A stretch of DNA of 64,000 bases, from the NCBI GenBank assembly GCA_022695795.1, contig MU404080.1, positions 310,001-374,000 on the forward strand. Reading direction: 5' to 3'. The position numbers and the translations under genes were made by a program. Of the stretch, positions 56,651 through 64,000 are shown piece by piece (positions within the stretch are counted from its first letter, which is position 1; the number at the start of each line of letters is the position of its first letter). The DNA is from Biscogniauxia marginata. Lineage: Eukaryota; Ascomycota; Sordariomycetes; Xylariales; Xylariaceae. The notes under the pieces were generated by a model. That model saw only the letters and a list, made by a program, of their open reading frames with translations. It was not told the DNA's origin and did not search any database.

Positions 56651-58660
56651 CTAAATGCCATATACGTCACCACCGTTCTGGTTTCGATGGTAGTCGGTGT
56701 TGTGGTGAGAAGAGAAGGTTAGGGAGTTTAATCCATCATGGCCATTGATGGCCTGGAAACCTCCTGTTGCCGATTTCGGCTCCTCCTCGTATGGGGAGTA
56801 CGTGCGAAACCCAAACCCATCTCGAGGTTGGACATAGAGCGGGTTGTAGTTATTGTTTTCAATCGAGTCACCTGGTGTCTGCAAGTAAGGATTAGATGAA
56901 GAAGTTGGTGACTTCAATACGAGGTGATTGTTCTCCTTCCCGGGGTACAACGACGGAGGAGATTTCTTGAGACCAAGTGTCGGCGACGCAAAGGCAAGAT
57001 TTGGGTTTCCTGGTCGTAGTGCGAGTCCGGGAAGGCGGTCGTTTCTACGAAGAGTAAGCTTGGCTGACGATGTGTCAGACCAGTTTGACTCACTGCCGTC
57101 GTCTGTTTCGACTGAGGGGGCTGTAATGGTGTCCTGTGAATCAGGCGTCAACCAGAGATTTACGGCAACATATTCGAAGGAAGTCCAACCTTCGTCAGGC
57201 TCGAGGCCAGTTACAGCATGATAAAAATCCGAATCCGGATGCAAACCGTGGTTATGTAGTGGCAATTGAGCCTGGCGGCTAGCCGATGATCTCGTTACTC
57301 TTGTGCTCGGAACGTTGGGTTGCATACTCGCCGTCTCGGTAGGTTGAGTGGCCCTTGTAGAGGAACGCGTAGCACGGGCACCACGAGAAGCTCGTGTTTG
57401 CTGACGCGAGGAAGCAGCACCACGGCGCTTTTTGGCGGAGGCTGCGGTATTCATGCGAGTGCTACGGCGCTTCCGCCTCCTAACATCATTTACTTCTTCT
57501 TCTTCATCCTGTTTTTCCGTAAGCAAAATTACTGAAAGTTTATTTTGGGTTAACCTTACCATGCTTCCATCAATAGACGGATCATCATAGACATCCCGGG
57601 TTCTCTGATAGCCTAGGCTATAATCAAGGACTTCCTCGGTCGTTGTAACTGATTCTGAACTGACTTTCAGTCGTCGAAGAACCGCAGGGTCCTTGCGTTG
57701 GTTTCGCTGCCGTCGTTGATCCTCTCTTGCGGCATCAAACCCACCCATCCCAGGATAAACAACACCTTTAAGAACCAGGGCTCCTGTGCCATCCCCTGCG
57801 ATTTCTGTAGTATCTTCGGAGGGCAACGGGCTGTAGAGCTCTGAGGGTTCATACTTCGAGTCCTCGTCATCGTCGTCGTTATCATCTACGGGAACTATCC
57901 TTTGGTCAGTATTGTGACTTCTACAGCTTATATATGAGCCTTGATATAACGCACAAGTGAGATCCGATTGCCAAGAATGTGATGCTTTGCCACTAGCAGA
58001 TCCGTAAGCGATTCCAAAATCGGCGTCATTATCTGACTCGTCCTTAATCTCAATCTGCTCCAATTCTTGCTGAGAAAAATAGCGAGTTCTCTAGAAACCG
58101 CATTTTTTTTGTCAGAGATGTCCCCAATGTCATGATATGCATTGAACTTTCACGGGTTTCAAAAAACTTACAGCATTGCCGGTAGTAGTACGACTACCAC
58201 GATTTCCGCGACCACCACGACGGCCACGAGCACTGCGGCGTGAGACTTTGCCACTTTGGGCAATTGCTGGTGTCTGACTTCGTCGTTGTGGCTGAGAACC
58301 TCTTTCAGCTCTTGCCGACTTTCGAAGTCGGAGCAGGGTGTTAATATCGTTCTCCTCGAACCAGTTGTCAAATTCTGCAAGGGCGAAGGCGGCATCCTCG
58401 TCAGTCTCACGAGAAATTGACAGCTGAAAATAATTATGGAGATGCCCTTTGGAGCTCACGTGAGTCAATAAGTGCGAGATATCCGAAAAAGTAGAGTTCT
58501 TCGGACAAATGGAACAGATTAGGGGGATATTGGGTTGCTGTCTTGGGTATTGCTGATGCAAAGAGGCTTCGGGGGCAGGGCTCCCTTGGAGGCTCTCGAC
58601 TTGGTCCTCATCATGGCTCGGTAAAGCATACGACGGGTCCATGTTGGCGTAGACTGCCAT
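56651..58660 (-). CDS. Hypothetical protein with C2H2-like motif and basic/acidic low-complexity regions
   Basis: Exons 58660-58172 and 58090-56651 (81-bp intron, donor GTAAGT). I choose ATG 58660 (MAVYANMDPSYALPSHDEDQ); an in-frame ATG also occurs at 58642. A C2H2-like unit near residues 45-70 (ICSICPKNSTFSDISHLLTH followed by SKGHLHNYF) is conserved in my memory of related fungal proteins. An RGRRGGRGNRGSR tract follows, then an acidic stretch (DDNDDDDEDSKYEP), a basic RRRKRRSTR segment and a Ser/Pro-rich tail. A nuclear role is likely but unproven. A further 51-bp intron (57509-57559, donor GTAAGG, acceptor AACAG) is possible; because 51 is divisible by three it would remove 17 residues without changing frame, giving 625 instead of 642 aa. 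Confidence 0.75.
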
Positions 58661-61600
58661 AATTGAGACTAGGATTTCGGTTAGCATCAACGGGTGAGCA
58701 AGTTGGGTGTTAAACAACTCTCAACTAAACGTCGGATTGGACGCCGAACTAAATTCACCGATATATGCTATTCAGGACTCTCTAGGTAACAAAATGTTCT
58801 TCGGGTAGTAGGAGAAAAGGTTTTACAATGGATGATAATAACGTGGTTTGGGGATCCAGTATGCGTGATGGAAGGAACGAATTGCTGGGAATGGTCATAC
58901 CTATGATGGTCTACTTTGTGAAATTCTTGATGAAGTGGAATAAACCCCGGTTCAGGCTGGATATGATCTTAGATGTCGAAAGCCCGAGCCGAGATGTCTT
59001 GTTCCAGTGTTGGATTCAAAAACTTTCCTAATTGGCTGAGTACCGAGTCAGATTTTCTGAATTCGTTCAACCTAGGGTCGTGGCGAAGTGAGTTCTTCGA
59101 TCTATGGATAGCTCTAAGTGATGCCAGGGAGTTCTGGGAATTCTGGCCGGTGAGGTTGACGGGAATCTAGTTTGTCAAGCGTTGAACTGTCAATTATGAC
59201 TTATAGGCTTTTAGTCGGCCTGGAAGGTAGTGTCAGGCCTCCAGGTAGGAGGTTCGGAGCCCTCAAATAACCCAATGGCCAACCAAGGTACGTCAACCTA
59301 CTCAATCGTGAACTGTCATATGTATGACAGTTGGTGATCGAGCGCGTGACTATTGTGGTTAGCTAAGGTCACTTCCGTGCACTACAGGGCAAAAGATTAA
59401 AAAGATGGGTGTAGTGACTTTAGATGCTAGGGAATGAGATAATCGAGTCACAGTACTTGTTGTGTTCGCGGGAGCTGTCTGAAAGGGTGGCTAGTAGTGA
59501 TGAGATCGTAGGCTAAGTAATATAGGGTCTATAGGTATAAACTGGAGATCCATGTAGTTGGCACGGAATGAAAATAGGTCAACCCGTATTGAGGTATCAA
59601 TGGCTAGAGGAAAGGGAAGGTTCGTGAACGGAGAGGATCCACAATGGGCTGTTACCTGCCAGAGAGAGGCAAGGCGGTACTGGTAGAATGCAAGGTATGG
59701 TATGCAATCTCATAAAATGGATTGGGGTGAAGAGTAGGTAGGCGGATAGCAGAAAATGTTCGGGGACCAACTTCGTGTGCTGGGAAAGGGTGAGGTCATC
59801 TACGAAGCTCGGCCGCAGTAGATCTAGGATGCAGTGTTTGAATTGGGGCTCTGTCGAAGCAGTCATGAGGGATGGGCATAGCTTGACCTCAGGTGGGATG
59901 TGATGGGGATGATGATGATGATATTCTTGCATTGGGTAGCATTGGGAGCTGTTGTCGAGCGAATCCAACTCCACCAGCCCAAGTTCAAATAGACATGCAA
60001 TTGGTAGGGAAGGCTGTGTCAGATGGAAGTCTGGGTGTGAGGGCAATGGTGTGGTGGCAATCATCTCACCTTGCCAACAACTCGGGTTTCCGGTGATCAG
60101 GATCATGGAAAAGGTGCAATGGATGTACCAATTGGCAGATGCAAGTGGTAGCTTACCTCAAGCTGAACCAATCACCACCGGGAGATATGTCACAGAAGGT
60201 GTTGGCTGTTAGAGGACTGTCTGCGGAGGATGCCTTGAGGTAGGCAGGCAGAGGTAGGAGTAAACTTGGAGATGAGACGAAACTAAGGGTGGTAGATGTG
60301 GAGGTGTGGTGGTTGAGGGTCGTGCCTGGATGCATAGAAGTGGAAGAGATGGAAGTGGGAGAGTAGGTGTGATGAGCTCTGCATGTAAGAGTTCTGCCTA
60401 CCTAAGAAGAGACTTCCTTAGAGAAAAAAAACACTCTGAAACAGTTGTCCTTACCTAAAAGGGTTGCCGAATTCTCTCTTGCAACTGTTCTGGCAGTCAC
60501 ACGACACTTGCTCCTTCCCCAGATATTGCCTTTGATAGGTATTACCTAATGGTATGCGCTGCTGTGATGTAATGATCAAGATGCGTGAGCTCTGGTGCAG
60601 TTTATGTCTGTTTTTCTCGGATCAGTGATGTTTTTGTGCAGTAGACTCACAGCTGACCCAGGGCCAGGCAAGTGCTACCAGGACCGGTACCTCATGTACT
60701 GGTTGATCAGGTAGGTAGGCAGGTAAATATTATTTCCCTTTTCATGGTACCCGCCTTATATGATAAGGTAGGGAAGGGCTCTTTGGAACTTATCTAAATG
60801 TCCTCGAGGTAGCCACGGTCTTCGGCCATCAAAACCTACAGTGATATCATAGAACGTTCGCAAGCTATGTATTGGAGGCAGATGTTGGAGGATGGAATGG
60901 TTACCGCCATAGCTATTCCATCTGCATGGCCTCGCTTTGTACGATTCACTTCTATGGTAATATAGATATATTGTAAAGTAAAGAGGCTACTTTGTGGCCC
61001 GTAAATCAATACATGTAAGCCATGCTATATGGAATAGCAGGGCCCAAAGCTTTTTCAGATATCTAGACTTCCTTTTAAATCCATCCTCTTGGCTAGAATC
61101 ATCAATTATCAAAAAAAACAGCACATGAACATCCAGGTATTATTGTTGGCATGATTTAACATTTTATAAGGAGTCATTTGGACCCTTTAACGCCTGGCAC
61201 CCCCTCAGCTGAAGTCATTAATATGATTGCTTTGTCAACTTGAGAAATGTCGGAGGATGATGGGGAAGAGACGGCATGGAAAGGGGTGCCATTCACAGGC
61301 ACTGTATGTATGCCTTTTGGGGTCACAGCTTTGATAGGTCGATACATCTTTGTAACCAACACACTGGATATAATGGCAAAATCAAAGGGACGACACCGGT
61401 ATGAATAGAGTCGATAGAGGTATTGTAGTAGGGATAGCCTGTGACAAGTTGCCCCGCAATTTACGGTGGTAAGGACGACAATGTTGTGATGACACTACTT
61501 GCTTGTGGCCTTCCGTCTGCCATTGGAAAGTCGGATTGGAAAACTAGGATATCACCGCTCCCGGAATGAAGCATTGACGGCATAATACCCCTTTTGTTTC

Positions 61601-62119
61601 GTGTATCACTTTGACCGGCGTCACTTCTCTTATGCCCTGTAGTAGAAGAAGCACTGTTCGTATGAAAATTGGGCACCGATGTGAGAGGCACTCTATTACT
61701 AGGGCATACACTTAGATGAAACATGAATAGTTGTTTGGATGTAGCAAAAGAACATACGTAGCGAAAATCGAGGAGAACCAGTAGTAGAAACTAGCTGAAA
61801 CTCCAATACCGTGAGTGGATTTAATTAACGGGATTTAATTAAAAGAATTAAGCCATAGATATGTTAAGCGTACATATTTTCAAATAGATGGTATGTAGGA
61901 CAATATTGGCTGGATGTGTAAAGAAACCCAAGAAATCGGTGCCAGGGTCTCAAGAAGGAACCAAGTGAAAGGTAGATATCCGCCTTTGGAATAATATAGG
62001 CAATACAGATATATTAGGGGCTTTGCGAAGCTCTCAGCAAAAGGAAATAATGCGATATAAATAAAAGGATTTTTCGAGCTAAGTGGGAATATAAGAGTGT
62101 AGCATAAATATAAATCTCA
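58661..62119. other. Long gene-poor region
   Basis: About 3.5 kb with no gene I can support. The longest open frame (59597-60106, minus, 169 codons) is rich in His/Pro/Leu from simple repeats (gatgatgatgatgat near 59909) and resembles no family. Several short open frames follow one another, as in a long untranslated leader. Confidence 0.5.
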
Positions 62120-62560
62120 AATGGAAATTCAAACCATCGAAATAAATAACAAAACTAGTTATAAAATGTAAAAAGTTATAATTATTACTAATATATATTA
62201 AAGTTAATATATCCGTTATAAATTTTCTTTTAAATATAGTTAATTTTATATCTTTATTTCTTTAAAGTTTATTACTTTTAAATTTAATTATTAAGATTTT
62301 ACTTATAATAAATAATAATAAAAAGTTAAAAAAACCATTAAAATATTAATTTTTACAATTTAATATTATAAATTATATAAAGGTTATTTATTAAAAAGGT
62401 AATTAATATTCGTTTTTTTATAATTAACTTATATAATATTATATTAATTAAATTATATATTATTTTAATATTATTATTATTATTTTCCGAGTTCAACTTT
62501 AACACGACCTTTCGTATATAATAAGTTAGGTATTATACGCGTTTTTTATATTAATAAGGC
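62120..62560. repeat. Short AT-rich tract, probably RIP-decayed repeat
   Basis: About 440 bp of nearly pure A/T with TA-rich, CA-poor texture like the middle block. Source element not recognisable. Confidence 0.6.
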
Positions 62561-64000
62561 ATGGCCAAATATAATAACGAGGGAGAAAGGACTTTCATAA
62601 CATAGAATGACATCATATAAGAAGTGTAGATGTATTAGTTTGCATCACCCACGGACATATTCTCGCTCCCAAAATATAGTGCAACATGAAGACATGAAGA
62701 GGGATTATCGTTCATTAAATCATCCTTTCGGCGAGAACGCACCTGTATATGAAGTAACACTTAAGACGAGGTAGGATTAAAATGTTATATATATTACCAA
62801 GGTGAAACGTATATTTCAAAGAAGGAGTCTATAGCCACCAGATTCTCGGAAATTGCAAGTGGTAACATATAATCTTCAAAATAGATATAGATGTGTTACT
62901 ATCAACATTGAAGCTCTAGTTCAATGCAATTAATTGAATGATATAGTTCTTCTTTCACTATGGGTCCAAGATTTCACGATGAGAAAAAATAGTGAAGAAT
63001 TAATATGATATGATACAAACGATCATCAGATCGACTGAAAGAACAGAGGAAGAAAAAAGACTTAAGCAACGATTGAAATTGCCCTTGGCAGAAGTATATT
63101 GCTGTGTAATAGCATCAAAGTTGTGATACGGAATACTGGGCGGGGAGGTCGATTATCAGCATGCCAAGACAAGCTATAGACATTGCATCTGGATAAAAGC
63201 CAGCGCCAAGTCTCTCTATCGAGTCCGTCGCAACTCTATAAACTACATCTCGGTCTCTAAAGGCTCTAACTTGCGCATGTCGTAATACTGCAGCCTATCA
63301 TAACTGTGCTACATATAACATACCTTGCAGCAGCTTTTATCTGAAGGCTGCTAGTGGCGCCGGCCTAGGACTCACGACGGCTAGATGGATTTTTGGATAC
63401 TTACCTAACCTAGAGATAGGCCAACAGCAGCCGAATTATGTATTAAGAAAGAGTTACCCCAGGATTTGCTTATCTACAATACGCAATACCGAATGAACCC
63501 CGTCCGATCCGGCCCTACGGGGACTGAGGGGAAACGATAGGTAAGATGCAGATCCCCCCTTACGATAAGACGAGAGACGGGCGAAGCTTTCTCCCTACCC
63601 AACTACGGGGCGCGACCCCGCCGTAAACGGAAGCACTATCTTCTATCGCGATAGCTCCCATGTGCGCAGGTAGGGATGATCAGAGCTTATTACTTAGTAA
63701 AGGTCGCTAATAATAGCTTCTGCTTCCGGGTTGATTCGTCGGATGAGGGTGCAGTTCACGATTGCGCCATCGCGACGATAGGACCGTCCAGCAAAGCTAT
63801 TTTATCTCCGGACCGGACCCCGGAGCCTATACCCACGTACCTTACATGATCAACTATCTAGACCGGCCGCTGACCGGACGCGTCTAGGCCCAGCCGAGCT
63901 CGGGGTCGTTCGGCATGGCGCGCTAGCCTCAGTGGAAGCGTATGTGCATGTGTGAAGCAAGAAGTCTAAGGGCGGCGATGTGCCAATGATGATGATGATG
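62561..64000. other. Right end of window, no gene seen
   Basis: Normal composition, GC-richer after 63,400. No splice-supported frame, tRNA or rRNA signature found. It ends in an ATGATGATGATGATG microsatellite at the window edge. Confidence 0.45.

Noticed and set aside
59597..60106. 169-codon minus-strand ORF
   Set aside because: His/Pro/Leu-rich low-complexity reading of simple repeats without homologous features.

Overview
The window is nuclear DNA of a filamentous ascomycete (Pezizomycotina, most likely Sordariomycetes). The genes carry short GT-AG introns (mostly 50-130 bp) with CTRAY-type branch points, the protein families are typical of these fungi, and a large AT-rich block shows the C-to-T/G-to-A decay expected of repeat-induced point mutation (RIP). 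Species cannot be named from the sequence.

Left arm, 1-26.3 kb, is gene-rich. In order: the 5' part of a fungal-specific transcription-factor-like gene (-); a secreted alanine/aspartate-rich protein that seems to join two secreted-protein families (-); the Rieske iron-sulfur subunit of complex III (-); DDB1 (-); an ankyrin-repeat protein (+); a small secreted protein (+); a membrane protein beside an assembly gap (-); an SMP-30/gluconolactonase-like protein (-); ATP synthase subunit K (-) divergent from an MTP18/MTFP1-family inner-membrane protein (+); and a two-finger AN1 zinc-finger protein (-) divergent from RAD4/XPC (+). Exon structures were rebuilt by hand from splice signals and reading frame. 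Several start codons lie in exons that a single-frame ORF search misses (DDB1, SMP-30-like).

Middle, 26.3-49.7 kb, is accessory and repeat-rich. Two AT-rich RIP-decayed tracts (26.3-29.1 kb and 37.6-49.7 kb) flank an island of normal composition. The island holds a broken POT/PTR2 peptide-transporter pseudogene, two very short solo LTRs with perfect target-site duplications, a GPI-anchored-type cell-wall protein gene and a doubtful small Cys/His gene. The AT-rich tracts contain a minus-strand Ty3/gypsy element (37,173-44,616), a truncated second copy, solo LTRs of two families with intact 5-bp duplications, and three copies of a 390-460 bp foldback element. One repeat pair (about 29.0 kb and 48.9 kb) differs almost only by C-to-T/G-to-A, which is direct evidence for RIP.

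Right arm, 49.7-64 kb, has a five-exon subtilisin-like secreted protease with a candidate GC-AG intron, MSH3, a two-exon C2H2-like hypothetical protein, and then more than 5 kb without a gene I can support.

The window carries three DNA-repair genes (DDB1, RAD4, MSH3) and three mitochondrial inner-membrane genes (RIP1, ATP19, MTP18-like). I see no operon-like or biosynthetic cluster. The most unusual material is the repeat architecture of the middle block and the joined secreted protein at 2.2-3.9 kb.
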